Positions 10,782 to 21,909 of a stretch of DNA of 64,000 nucleotides are shown piece after piece. Made by a program: the position numbers and the translations under genes. Within the stretch, counting starts at the first letter, position 1. Every line of letters starts with the position of its first letter. Below the pieces are notes generated by a model. It saw only the letters and a program-made list of their open reading frames with translations, was not told the DNA's origin and searched no databases. This DNA is from Ectobius pallidus. Its lineage: Eukaryota; Arthropoda; Insecta; Blattodea; Ectobiidae. The stretch is taken from assembly GCA_964059195.1 (NCBI GenBank), contig CAXKWD010000009.1:149601890-149665889 (forward strand), given 5' to 3'.

Positions 10782-11287
10782 GTTTTTAAGAGTGATGTCT
10801 GTAACGAAGGGAGGATGTTTTATTAGAAGACATCTCGTCACCCTCACAGGGAATGTAAACGTGATTGGCAGAAATAAATCATGAACCAAGATGTTATTGG
10901 ACATTGTCAAAATATATTTATACAATAACTACTACAATGATGTTTACTCACTACATACTGCTTCCTTATTCAACCTAAAAGCCTCAATGTTACAAAACTT
11001 AACATACATTTATTACAAATTGTGTGCTAAAGAATTGTAGTTTTTATGTCTACGAGCTTTGAATATTAGTGATCTCAGATGATGGCCCTAAAACATAAAG
11101 CTACAGAAAATAGCAGAATAAGCATTTTTTTTAATAATTCAGGGACTAAATTATATCCCACCCTTAATAGATTTTGAAGAACAAATTTAAAATATTTTAA
11201 ATAATTCTTTGCATGTTGTGTAGAGGAGAAAGCATAGTAACTTTTACAGAATGAGCAGAAGAGTTCTAGTTCATTATTTATGATATG
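10782..11287. other. 3' flank of zinc-finger A; relic finger then AT-rich DNA
   Basis: The first ~70 bp read as a broken finger (VFKSDVCNEG...), which shows the array once continued. An AATAAA lies at about 10,873. Beyond it I see only AT-rich sequence with no gene. Confidence 0.45.
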
Positions 11288-11720
11288 TTATGAACAAACA
11301 TAGTTTTCATAATTTGCTAGAATGTCCCATCCATAATTATGAAATGGCTGAATGACACCATACGGTCCCAAAGCTTTATTGCTCTTTAATGCCATTATGG
11401 TTTTACGAACTTCTTCTGTTATGAATAGGGCAAGGAGTTTGTTGCCAGGACTTGTATTCGTTTGCTCAAAAGCCATAGTTCCATTTCCTGCATTTAGTAC
11501 ATGGGCAAAATGTTCCTCCTGTTCTTATTTTTCCACTGGTTACAGTCGTCCTTGGTATTAGCAGCAAGTAATGGTTCTTTTTGGAGTCCTTTATCAATTT
11601 GGAGACCTCCCGCTCAATGTCTTCCTTCCTTTTGTTCTTCAGTATGTGTCTATACTCCTTCTACGGACACAGTATTTCATATTATCTTGTTGGACATTTG
11701 TCTCTCTCACCGGTGAAGGG
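11288..11720 (-). pseudogene. Non-LTR RT fragment (N-terminal part of RT domain)
   Basis: The minus strand reads EQEEHFAHVLN at about 11,530-11,500, then EEVRKTIMALKSNKALGPYG at about 11,420-11,360. This corresponds to the RT entry block that is usually EEV..AI..LKNNKAPGPDG. The invariant PDG aspartate reads as tyrosine. Both ends are truncated and frames are broken, so it is a dead fragment. Confidence 0.6.
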
Positions 11721-11873
11721 CTCCAGAACTATTTTCCTTTTTGAAGTGAAACTTCTTTAGCCGTGGTAGGGGTAAAATCGGGAGCTTCTGTAATGCTCAA
11801 AATCGTCACGAAATTAGTGTCACGCTCAAAATCTCACGAAATTAGTAAGGTGTGATGTAACGGACTGCACAAC

Positions 11874-12479
11874 TTGGACTCAAGTGTCGACGTGTGTGCT
11901 GTCGTAAAGCCAGGTGCTGGTTTAGATGCTATAACAAATACAGCTGTTACAGAAATAAAAGAAATGAATATGAACGACGCGGTTGTAATATGGGGAGGCA
12001 CAAACGACATTAGTCGAAACTATTCAAAAGCAGGTCTCAAAAAGTTAAATTTGTTTGCAGAGGCTAATAGCAACACCAATATTGTAATAATGAGTGTTCC
12101 ACAAAGATACGATCTCCAAGAATCTTCAGTAGTAAAACAGGAAGTTTTAAATTTTAACCGAAATCTGAAGAAAATGATGAAACGCTACGACAATGTGAAA
12201 ATAGTAGATGTCGAAGTAGGTCGAGAAGGATTCACCAAACATGGCCTTCACCTAAATGGGAGGGGGAAAGAAGAAATATGTAAAAAGATTGCAGTGACAA
12301 TAAAAGAATCGATATATCCGAAGTCAAAACCTAGTATTGCATTAAAGTGGACCCACGAAAAAGCCGTGAATAAAAGTAAGGACAAAGCAGATAACGAAGA
12401 CACAAGACGGGCCTGTGATGAAGTTATGAAGTTAAGATCAAGTAAACTAGTGAGAAGTCAGTGTACACTTAACTTATGA
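11874..12479 (+). pseudogene. ORF1 remnant: SGNH-type esterase domain of the retrotransposon
   Basis: This is an open frame of about 200 codons, entered after an in-frame TGA at 11,853. Around 11,990 it has WGGTNDI, the block III Gly-x-Asn-Asp signature of SGNH/GDSL hydrolases. Near 12,240 it has HGLHLNGRGKEEI, holding the block V histidine. The block I Gly-Asp-Ser motif with the nucleophile is absent because the copy is 5'-truncated. In related elements this domain belongs to ORF1, whose product binds RNA and may act on membranes or lipids. A lysine-rich C-terminus (about 12,330-12,470) fits RNA binding. It cannot be a functional esterase here. Confidence 0.7.
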
Positions 12480-12551
12480 GATAGTCCTACACAAACAAAA
12501 AGTCTCAATATTTTGAATAAGTTAGAATCCGATTTCCAAGAACAGTGTAAA

Positions 12552-15496
12552 ATGAACCAGATTATGGGTACATTAAACTCTAACAAATGTAAAAATAGTA
12601 TTAGCATATTTCACCTAAACACACAAAGCCTTAGAAACAAACAAACTAATGTAGAAGTGTTGTTAAAAAATTCTGACACAGAGATAGATGTAATGTGTTT
12701 CACAGAACACTGGTTGTCTGAAGATGAAATCGAATATTACTGTTTTCCAAATTATTCTCTTATTAGTAAATTTTGCAGAAAAAATAAGAAAAATGGGGGT
12801 TCATGCATTTACGTGAAGTCTAGTATTAAATCACTTTCGATAAACAAATTTGAGTCTTTAAATGTAGAAGAACATTTCGAATGCAGTGTGGTTAATCTCG
12901 TATATTACAAAATTATCATAATATGTATTTATAGAAATCCAAGTAGTAATTTTAAGATTTTTTTTCATAATCTCGAAATACTTTTAAGTAATGTGCAAAA
13001 AACCAAAATGCAAATTATACTTGTGGGAGACTTGAATATAGATTTTTTAAAAGATAACCATGACAAGAGAGAACTAGAAAATCTCTTATATGAATACGGT
13101 ATGCAAGCTCAGATAAATGAGCCAACCAGAGTTAGATCTACATCTCAAACTGCTATCGATCAGATCTTTCTAAATTCAAATTCGCACACTTCGATTGTTG
13201 TATTTGAAACAGGCTTATCAGATCATTTCGGACAGTTGTTGACACTAGATAATACAGGCCTATTAAATAAATGTAATGTCAACACTAAAACTAATGAGAT
13301 GCTTTATGAAAATATTAGAATAATTAATGAAGAAACTATAAATTATTTTAGCTATCTTCTCTCTAAGGAAGAATGGAACAATATTTACGAGCAAACTGAT
13401 ATTGACGCTGCAACTAACAATTTTTTATACTCTGTCACTTATTGTTACAACATTGCATTTCCAATTAAAAGAATTAATATTTTAAAAACAGAACGAATTG
13501 TTAACAGATGGATTACAAGAGGTATCCGCAAATCATACGAAACACTTAAGTCCCTTAGCAGATTTGTCAAAACCAACAACGCATCCCCTGAATTTATAAA
13601 CTATTTTCAAAATTATAAAAAAGTTTACAATACAGTTGTCAGAGAAGCTAAAAAAATGTACAATAGTAAAGTCGTTCTAGAGTCTATGAATAAATCCAAA
13701 CGAATATGGGACGTAATTAAAAATGAGTTAAATAAAAACAATCCCGTAAAAATTGATAAAACAAATACTATAAAACTTAACGGTCAACTCGTGTCTGAAC
13801 CTAGAGAAATTGCTAATGCATTTAATGATTATTTTGTTAATGTTGCTGAAAGGCTGAAGAGTCATCCTAAAATAGGAAATAGTATAACTTCAAGAAATAG
13901 CCAAAATCTTGCTACGTCAATATTTTTCACGCCCGTTAATGAAGGCGAAGTCTCGAACATAATCAAGGGCCTAAAAAATAAAAAGTCAAGTGGGTTTGAC
14001 GAAATTTCTAGTTTTCTAATTAAAAGATGTCACGCATATTTACTAGGGCCGTTATCATTTCTCATAAATTTATCGCTTTCTACTGGTCAAGTTCCCGAAA
14101 ACCTAAAAATTGCTAAAATAAAACCTCTGTTTAAGAAAGGCGCTAAGGATGAATTAGGAAACTATCGTCCTATAGCAATACTCTCCACATTTTCAAAAAT
14201 TCTTGAAAGAGCTGTTTATAACAGAATAATTACATTTTTAATAAGTACGAAATTTTAACGAATAGTCAAAATGGTTTCCGTAAAGGTAAATCCACTGATA
14301 CAGCATTAGAACAATTTTTAGAAGAAATATACAGAAAATTAGACAGTAAGAAAGTTTGCATTGGCTTATTCTTGGATTTATCTAAAGCCTTTGATTTAGT
14401 AAATCATGACATTTTGTTATCAAAATTAAATTCTTGTGGTATCAGGGGAATTGCAAATAAATGGTTTGAATCTTATCTCAAAAATAGAAAGCAGATAGTT
14501 GAATGGAATGACGTGGACACAACAAAGAAGGAATCAAAACCCATATATTCTCAAGTAAAAGATGTTCATTGTGGTGTCCCACAGGGCTCCATATTGGGAC
14601 CACTTTTATTCTTAATATATATAAATGATTTAGATAAAACTATCGAAAATTGTAATGATATCAAATTAACAATGTTTGCTGATGATACAAATCTTTTAAT
14701 TTCAGGAAGGGATATAAATGAAGTAAATCTAAATCTAGAGAAATTAAAAGAGAGATTCATACCCTGGTTTCATGAAAATGGTCTTATTATAAATATCGAT
14801 AAAACAGTTTCAATTGGTTTCCATCATAAAGTAAACAAAAGTTTAATTTTCCCTGATTTTATTTTAACTGATACGAAGATTTCTTACAAACATCACACAA
14901 AATTTTTAGGTGTATGGATTGATGAAAATTTAAATTGGAAAGTCCATGTAGAAAACTTGACGAAACAACTTAGTAAACTTTGCTTTGCCTTTAAAACGTT
15001 AAAGAATTCGGTTCATATGAATATTATTAGAACAGCGTATTTTGCTTATTTTCATTGCCTATTAAAACAGGGTATAATGTTTTGGGGGGGAATGAAGATT
15101 TCCAATAGAGTTTTCAGGGTACAAAAAAGAGTAGTACGAATAATCTGTAATATTCCAAGATTCGAAAGCTGTAAACAATATTTCAAAAAGTTAAGCATTA
15201 TGACGTTACCATGTATGTACATGTTCTATGTTATTTTGCACGTAAAATCGTTCATTAATAAATTCACAACAAATACAGCAATACATTCTCATAATACAAG
15301 AGGAAAATCGAATTTAGCCTTAATCAGTCACAATACAAAATTATTTGAAAATTCTCTCACACATAATGGAATACAACTTTTCAATAAATTACCTACCAAA
15401 ATTAAAGAAATTGAAAATTTTACCAAATTCAAGACTCAATTATCTGCTTTCCTATGTAATGAATCGTACTATTCTGTAGATGAATATTTGTGTTAA
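12552..15496 (+). pseudogene. ORF2: AP-endonuclease plus reverse transcriptase, one frameshift
   Basis: The first in-frame ATG is 12,552 and the frame is open back to 12,513. Endonuclease motifs appear in order: HLNTQSLRNK (~12,615), TEHWL (~12,700), VGDLNIDF (~13,023) and SDHFGQ (~13,218). RT motifs follow: SSGFDEISSFLIK (~13,990), NGFRKGKSTDTALEQF (~14,272), FLDLSKAFDLVNHD (~14,370), GVPQGSILGPLLF (~14,572) and FADDTNLL (~14,676), holding the catalytic aspartates. At about 14,250 the frame stops (TKF, stop) and reading resumes in another frame just before the NSQNGFRKG block. Apart from that single shift, about 980 codons look intact. The insertion is therefore young, or the shift is an assembly error. 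Confidence 0.85.
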
Positions 15497-15659
15497 TAGA
15501 TGGGTAAATTGTTTATGTATTTATTATATTCATTAAGTTAAATTATTCTATGATTATTATTGTATTATTGTATTATTATTGTATGATTATTATTGTATGA
15601 CGTGTCCCATATCATGTAATGATATATTGGACGAATAAAACAATTCAATTCAATTCAAT

Positions 15660-16175
15660 TCACAGAAAACAATCAACTCAATGATAAGGCTTTTCCAAAA
15701 TTTAAAAAATCTAAAAATCCAAAATTTAAAAATCCAAAATCCAAAATTTAAAAATTAAAAATTTTTCAAAGATCCAAAATATAAAAAAATTCAAAATTTA
15801 AAAATCCAGAAATTCAACATTAAAAAATTCAAAGATGCAAAATCATAAAGTCCAAAAATCCAAAATTAAAAAAATAAAAATCCAAAAATAAAAAATCCAA
15901 AAAATTCAAAAATCCAAAATTTAAACAATAACAAAATTCAAAATATGAAAAAAGATATCCAAAATTTAAAAATAAAAAATTAAAAATTAAAAAATCTAAC
16001 ATTAAAAAATCCAAAAAAATTCAAAGATCTAAACTTTAAAAAATCCAAAATTAAAAGATCAAAAATTAAAAAATCCAAAATTAAAAAGTCCAAAAATCCA
16101 ATATTGAAAAGTCTAACAATCCAAAATTGAAAAATCTAATAATTTAAAATTAAAATATCCAAAAATTAAAACAAG
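15660..16175 (+). repeat. A-rich minisatellite of CCAAAAATTAAAAA-like units
   Basis: About 500 bp consist almost only of variable 9-20-bp units built from TCCAAAATT and TAAAAAT, directly after the retrotransposon tail. The strand is nearly G-free. The array is degenerate, with no fixed period. It may have grown from the A-rich tail of an insertion. Confidence 0.75.
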
Positions 16176-16177
16176 TT

Positions 16178-16330
16178 TCACTTCTGTCGCGTGGTGTACA
16201 ACACACACTTTTTTTTTCTGTAACATTCAGAATCAAACCATTTTTGAGCTTTTCGTTGAGGTTGTGGAATAGTTATACCTCTGATGGCATCTAGAGTGGA
16301 ATTCTCTGTAGGCTGCATCTGGGATCCTGC
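16178..16330 (-). pseudogene. Non-LTR endonuclease-RT linker fragment
   Basis: The minus-strand frame ends with ITIPQPQRKAQKWFDSECYR followed by KKKCVL. This resembles the WFDxECxxxK segment that links endonuclease to RT in many insect non-LTR elements. Only about 50 codons are preserved. Confidence 0.4.
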
Positions 16331-16347
16331 CCCTCTGTGTGTTAATT

Positions 16348-16357
16348 TCTCTCTATA

Positions 16358-16430
<73 letters not shown>
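16348..16430 (+). repeat. (CT)n then (T)50 simple repeat
   Basis: An interrupted CT run (16,348-16,380) goes directly into about 50 Ts (16,381-16,430). Length is likely variable and prone to assembly error. Confidence 0.9.
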
Positions 16431-16434
<4 letters not shown>

Positions 16435-16480
16435 AATTTACTTGAGCCTCTATGGAGTGCATGTTAACAACCAGTTCAAG

Positions 16481-16591
16481 TTGAGATGGTTCCAAGAGTG
16501 TGAGAAAGCTGTGAGAGAGATGGACATTACAGAGGATGAAATCAATGAAAGGGATAGCTTCAGAAAGATAATGGAAGTGTTAAGAACTTAG
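16481..16591 (+). pseudogene. C-terminal tail of a non-LTR RT ORF
   Basis: The plus strand reads LRWFQECEKAVREMDITEDE, then INERDSFRKIMEVLRT and a TAG stop (16,589-16,591). It follows the usual C-terminus of insect RTs: a basic RW.ecv.. helix, then DR..fr..i. Only 36 codons are left. Its stop lies at the edge of the MITE fragment that begins the duplicated unit. Confidence 0.45.
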
Positions 16592-16594
16592 TTT

Positions 16595-16769
16595 ATTTGT
16601 TTTGCATTTTTTCAAATGTTAGAAGTCAGTGACGCCCACGCCCTGGGAGATATTCTGCTATAACAGGAAAAATTGAATCCATAGAGTAAATATCTACTAA
16701 TAAAACACGATTGTCTATGTCCCCTCTATGCAGAGGTAAAATATTTCGGTGTTATTCATTAACACTCTG
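16595..16769 (+). mobile_element. 3' fragment of the TATA-flanked MITE
   Basis: This matches the right third of the complete MITE at 26,442-26,971, ending GTTATTCATTAACACTCTG before TATATGG. The left two thirds are missing, so the MITE pre-dates the duplication boundary. Confidence 0.75.
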
Positions 16770-18905
16770 TATATGGTATGGGTAGAGGAAGTAAAAGGGA
16801 GGAATTCTCTTAAAAATGAAATTTCACCATTTTTGTACCTTTACTTGTCCCTTAAAGTATTTTAGAAGGCTTACCTGAACCGGATGGGGAGATAGTATGA
16901 AGAACTCTCTTCCTGTAGTTTCAGTCGATATACTTCAATAATGACAGAAATTATACAGAGTGTGAAGAAAGGATCAGTGAACAGATAAACGATTTATAAT
17001 GATGTATTTTGTCAATAAAACAATTAACATGAACACTGGGGAGCTATGCGATGTAATGACCACACACACACAGACACACTGTCCATCTCAAGTTGCTGAT
17101 TGGCATGATAACAATTATATCGAGTTTGAGTGGTATTCAACTAGATCATTCAAAGCGAAGAAATATTCTTTGACCCACTCAGAGCTGCTTTTATGATATT
17201 AATGTAGGCAAATGAAATAGCCAGTGGATTGTAAGATTGAAATAGATATTGCGATACAAATGCCGTAAGCAGTGCATACAGATCGAGAAAAGAGTTTTTT
17301 CAATTTCCGAGAGCCATAATGCGCTTACTGCAAGAGTATTGCATGCTATTTATTGCACGATGATTATTTGTATAAATTTATTTATATTAATTGATATATT
17401 AGCTGAAAATATTATGTACTCTATTGAAGATGGATGTTATATATCAGAAAGTGATTCGCATGTGTTTATTGTTATGGGAACCGAATATTTGTCCTGTTAA
17501 AGTCGCAACAAGCTGGGGGGCCTATAGGAGCGAATTTATCTGATGAAACTCGTCAATTCGAGTTGAATTTATTAAGACTATTAAATGAACAAAAATGTAA
17601 TGGATTATACAAATAATAATTACTTTCGTGCTTTGTTGTATAAAAACAAAGCTAACAGCTGCGAGATCACGGCATACTATGAATCAATCATCCATGAATC
17701 AACTCGAGTTACCATGTTGTGACCAATGTTACCAATGGTGCATATAAGACATTGTTAACTTCATTCAGGTAAGCTAACAGCAGAACAGAATAAAAGCACA
17801 CGAACTGGCTTCCACTGAATCGAAATTGTGTTTTTAATCGATTTACATTTCTATTATTTCAATTTCCAAACAAGTTAAGTTGTACAAAATAATATGTTTT
17901 CGTTCTGCTTAACGGCAGCATGTGACATCAATCATGGCACATTGGTGTTAACATGTCCAGTAGCTGACGATTTTATCAGGTAAAATCCCATCATATTAAT
18001 AGCAAGCATTTTATAACATAAACAATCGTGACTGGTCTATATCCGAGGAATTGCTGAACGTTATTGGTCAATATCAAACACCTGGCGTATGAGTGGAATA
18101 GTCTACTTAAAATCGTCACACCAAAAGGCCTAGGAGTAGATTCGGATGGAGAAAAATGTTGTGACATCCATATATTCCCTTAAGTTAATCATTAAACAAA
18201 TTTATTCGCCCCCTTTCTCTAAGGGTTGCAGTAATATAAAATAAGTTTTCAGACAAAAGAATCTGGTTATATTTAGAAGATTTAGAACAATTATGACGGG
18301 TCTAGATATTGTGTAACTATTTTTGATTCAGAGGGCGCCAAAACATGCACTGTTCTAAAGAGTTTCTTTAGGTGAAACATGTATGGAACTGATTTCTTTC
18401 CTGAGCTCTGAAATGTAGTTTTTGGTATGTTAGTTAAACGTGCCCAACATCATTCATTATTGATCTTACAGACGAAATAAATGTAATATAATCTAATTTA
18501 TAATCATCATATGGGATTACCAAAATTGTCAGGTTGTAAAAATTAAAATTGCAAATTTTTAGCATACACTTTATTACATGTAGGTTAACCATGTTTCATA
18601 ATATTAGGGTTTTAGATTGATAAACAAAAGCAGTACCGTATGTACTATCTGCAAATTAAAGAATCACTTTACAGCATCACAGGTAGCATATCTAAACTAT
18701 AATATTAATATTAACAATAATCTTTTTCAGTGATGCTTTATTGCGATTTGAGTAAACGTTATCGTAGTGGTTATAGTTTTACAATGTCCAATAAACATCT
18801 TGTTCGATGCTTTATATCTGCCAATCAAGTTTACATTCCTTGTGTGGGGATGATGTCTTTTAATAAAACATCCCCTTTTTGTTACAGATATCAAACTAAA
18901 AAAAC
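16770..18905. other. AT-rich noncoding part of unit 1, no gene seen
   Basis: This is the region between the MITE fragment and zinc-finger copy B. Short frames at 16,999-17,196 and 17,249-17,500 have no domain and are not maintained intact in the second unit. Part of it (about 17,530-18,420) is a dispersed repeat found again at 27,740-28,640, at 35,440-37,350 with insertions, and inverted at 42,195-42,725. Confidence 0.6.
17530..18420 (+). repeat. Dispersed ~0.9-kb repeat, copy 1
   Basis: It starts around GCGAATTTATCTGATGAAAC and ends around CTGAGCTCTGAAAT. Further copies are at 27,740-28,640, 35,440-37,350 (older, interrupted) and 42,195-42,725 (inverted, partial). It has no coding capacity and I cannot assign its class. 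Confidence 0.7.
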
Positions 18906-20204
18906 TCACTCTCCTGTATGGGTAAGCAAATGTCTTTTGAGATTCCTTCTTAGAGAAAGTACTTTGTTGCAAATATCACACTTGAAAGGTTTCTTTCCTG
19001 TGTGGGTAAGCAAATGAGTCTTGAGAGTACTACTTTGAGAAAATGTTTTGTTACATAAATCACACTGGTAAGGTTTCTGTCCTGTATGGGTAAGCAGATG
19101 TTTTTTGAGATTATCCCTATGAGCAAATGTTTTGTTACATAAATCACACTGGAAAGGTTTCTCTCCTGTATGGATAAATAAATGACTTTTGAGAGTACCT
19201 ACACGAGCAAATGCTTTGTTACAAATATCACATTTCAAAGGCTTCTCTCCAGTATGGATAAATAAATGACTTTTGAGAGTACCTACTTGAGCAAATGCTT
19301 TGTTACATGTATCACACTTGAAAGGTTTCTCTCCTGTGTGCGTACGCAAATGCATTTTGAGACTACCACTTATAGTGAATGTTTTGTTACAGACATCACA
19401 CTTAAAACCTTTCTGTCCTGTATGGGCAAGGAGGTGAATTTTGAGACTTTTTCTAGAAGAAAATGACCTGTTACAGACATCACACTGGAATGGTTTCTCT
19501 CCTGTATGGGTAAGCAGATGACCTTTGAGATGACCTTTCTGAAAGAATTTTTTGTTGCAAACATCACAGCTGAAAGCTCTTTCTCCCGTATGTGTAAGAG
19601 TACCATTTTGAGAAAATGTTTTTCTACATACATCACACTGGAAAGGTTTCTCTCCTGTATGGGTAAGTTTGTGAGTTTTGAGCTGAGCTTTTTGAGTAAA
19701 TGCTCTTTTACAGACATCACACTTAAAAGCTTTCACTCCTGTATGGGTAAGCAGATGATTCTTGAGAGTACAACTTTGAGAAAAAATTTTGTTACACACA
19801 TCACACTTGAAAACTTTTCTTCCTTTCTTAGTAGACACACGACTTTTGAGATTATGTCTTTGAGAATTTACCTCGTTCTCCGTTTTAGGTTTGAACGTCT
19901 GTACCAAATCAACGGTCACGGGTTCACTCTCTTGTTTTACAGTAAGCGCAAGATTGTCATTATTTTCCTCAGATGTTTCCGGAATTTCGCCGCACGATGT
20001 CGGTGTCTCTGACCTTGGAACTTTGGGTACTAATGCTTCATAAGGGTCTATATTCTCGGTTTTAGTCTGACATGTCTTAATTGAGTTGAAAGTTATAGGT
20101 ATAGCCTCACACTTAACGGCATGTTTAAGTTGTACACATTTCGATGGGGATCCTTCTTGTTTTATTTCTGCTTTATCACAATGCGATGGCTCTACAGTCT
20201 CCAT
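18906..20204 (-). CDS. C2H2 zinc-finger protein, copy B (11 fingers, finger 3 broken)
   Basis: The 432-residue product starts at METVE, as copies A and C do. The N-terminal domain (residues 1 to about 130) keeps the sumoylation-type motifs IKQE, VKCE and VKQE, but one IKTE has become TKTE. Eleven finger units follow. Finger 3 lacks five residues (a 15-bp in-frame deletion relative to copy C) and with them its first zinc-binding histidine, so it should not fold. An extra finger (unit 9, ending AHRDNLKKHLLTH) is absent from copy C. Recognition-helix residues differ from C in several other fingers. The ORF stops at HTGE, as in A and C. Binding specificity probably differs from copy C; the DNA target is unknown. 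Confidence 0.85.
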   Translation of the reverse strand: METVEPSHCDKAEIKQEGSPSKCVQLKHAVKCEAIPITFNSIKTCQTKTENIDPYEALVPKVPRSETPTSCGEIPETSEENNDNLALTVKQESEPVTVDLVQTFKPKTENEVNSQRHNLKSRVSTKKGRKVFKCDVCNKIFSQSCTLKNHLLTHTGVKAFKCDVCKRAFTQKAQLKTHKLTHTGEKPFQCDVCRKTFSQNGTLTHTGERAFSCDVCNKKFFQKGHLKGHLLTHTGEKPFQCDVCNRSFSSRKSLKIHLLAHTGQKGFKCDVCNKTFTISGSLKMHLRTHTGEKPFKCDTCNKAFAQVGTLKSHLFIHTGEKPLKCDICNKAFARVGTLKSHLFIHTGEKPFQCDLCNKTFAHRDNLKKHLLTHTGQKPYQCDLCNKTFSQSSTLKTHLLTHTGKKPFKCDICNKVLSLRRNLKRHLLTHTGE

Positions 20205-20510
20205 TATGTGAGGTGTTGATCTAGATACAGATTTACTTCAAATCCACTCACAGGACTTTTAATACTACACTTACGTCACTTATGGCAGCGGTCATTGCCT
20301 TTGAATTACTACCTACACTACTTATTAGGTTTCAATAAAGCTTAAGGTTTATAGTCTAACCTTTTCTACCAAATGCAATATTCTTATAAAGCCTGAATAT
20401 CTACGTGTCACTCCATTCTTCTGTTTTGTGGATCCAGTCACTGAGGAATGTTATGTACCGCCATTTTCGAACGTTTTAAATTTTTGTTATTCTATATCAT
20501 TCTCAAAGCT
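20205..20510 (-). promoter_or_regulatory. Conserved upstream block of zinc-finger copy B
   Basis: On the minus strand this matches the region before copy A, with the CRE-like AAGTGACGTAAG (20,269-20,281), the CTAATAAGTAGTGTAG stretch and AAAATGGCGG (about 20,460). Conservation in three genes with diverged surroundings suggests a promoter and 5' UTR. Confidence 0.45.
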
Positions 20511-21900
20511 TTCGATACTAAAATAAAATATTTGCATTTTTTTTCGCGTCTGATACTATGATTTTCTCTATCCTCAAATAATTGTGCTATTTTTCTTGCT
20601 TCTCACCACTATCTATGAAAACGGGGGGGGGCACCCCCCAGCTTCGTGAAAAGTAACCCCCTTGCAAATGATGCAATATCGATCTATTTATTATCTCCAT
20701 TCATAAGGTCAAAGGCGGGTTGGGAACGACCCAAAGCACGTAGGCCACATCTGCAGGCCCATTGTGCCAACCCCTTGGGAATGTTATGATTGGCATGCCC
20801 AAAGGCCCCCGAAGCAGATTCCACCGCGAGCCCCCACGGAACATCCAGCTGGAACCAGAAGCCACACCACGTGCACCACATCCCCAGGGTTCCTCATGTA
20901 GAGAGCCCCCAGGTGTGCAGCACACCACCAGCAACCACATGACCACAAGCCACAGGAGATGTGGTCCGAAAGCCAGGAAAGGAAAAAGGATGATAATAGG
21001 GGGAGTTTGAAGATGAAATGGAGAGTGTTGGGGGAAACGGTAGGATCCCCGAGAAATACCATCAAATACCACGGCTTCGTCCACCACGAATGACATGCCA
21101 GCCAGCCTCGGGATTTGAACAATAATGAAATACCAGTAGGACTACTCTGAAACTTCTCCCCAAGGAAAAGTACTATAACATAAAACTCATACGTCAATTG
21201 AAAAATGCATTAATAATGAGGATGCTTTTATATGACATATACATAATTGATTACAGAACATAGGCCTATTCTAACATAGAGGGAGGGGAAGTATTGAATA
21301 TGTAGTAGTTGTAGCCTACATAGGCCTCATATGATAAAAAGTCAAATGTTCGGGGGCAGAAAGTACGTTGCACCAGAGTTGTCTATCTTCTTCTGCCACG
21401 AACCTTCTTCCCATTTATCATCCCTTCTATGGCATCCTTCAGCAGACAATTTCTTCTTAGCCAATGTCCCATTCAATTTCTTTTCCTCTTTCAGATGATT
21501 TCCAATAAAACTCTTCTTTCTCCCACTCTGTCCAGCACATCTTTATCTTTAACTTTATCTGTCCATGGTGTTCGCTCTATTCTTCTCCATATCCACATCT
21601 CAAATGCTTCCAGTCTTTTTTTCCTCATTCCGCCGTAATGTCCAAGTTAATTTTGCAACAGTTTTCACCTCGCTCAGAAATTTCAATCACGCACACTGCA
21701 TAATAACTACTCACATGACTTTCTCTACCTTGAGCATATGTTTGGCTGCATGCGTGGATATTTTTATTTTAACAATCTTCCTCTACATCAGAGGCTGCCA
21801 AATGACAAAGAATAGCATAACAAATTCATAATTACAACAAAGTAGTATTTAGTATACACTGTAAATGTGTTATTGGGTTATCTGTAAAGAAGAAGAACAA
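20511..21900. other. Noncoding part of unit 1 and its right edge
   Basis: It includes a G8-CA-C6 hairpin-like run at about 20,625-20,640 and a GC-richer stretch at 20,690-21,110 with overlapping open frames on both strands. None resembles a protein family, and the frames differ by indels in the second unit. The homology to unit 2 stops at 21,747. Confidence 0.5.
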
Positions 21901-21909
21901 ATAAGAAAT

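Larger units (their letters stand above)
11865..15662 (+). mobile_element. 5'-truncated CR1/L2-like non-LTR retrotransposon
   Basis: The element comprises a partial ORF1 with an esterase fold, an ORF2 with AP-endonuclease and RT, a short AT-rich 3' UTR, an AATAAA at about 15,636 and a terminal run of AATTC repeats (about 15,643-15,662). ORF1 with an SGNH esterase and a microsatellite-like tail instead of poly(A) are typical of the CR1/L2 group of the Jockey superfamily. The element begins inside ORF1, as after incomplete reverse transcription. The clade is inferred from architecture. Confidence 0.75.
16595..21747. repeat. Segmental duplication unit 1 (contains zinc-finger copy B)
   Basis: This 5.15-kb block is nearly identical to 26,793-32,305, in the same orientation and about 10.2 kb away. 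It contains a 3' MITE fragment (16,595-16,769), about 2 kb of AT-rich noncoding DNA, zinc-finger copy B with its upstream block, and a GC-richer stretch (20,620-21,110). Differences are sparse substitutions and small indels, so the duplication is recent. Confidence 0.9.

Noticed and set aside
16178..16495. 105-codon ORF with a long lysine run
   Set aside because: The middle is the T50/(CT)n simple repeat. Only the part below 16,330 resembles an RT-element fragment and is listed separately.
20684..21197. Overlapping 65-139-codon open frames on both strands, matched by similar frames at 30,840-31,326
   Set aside because: Conservation is explained by the segmental duplication. Indels shift the frames between copies, and no domain is visible.
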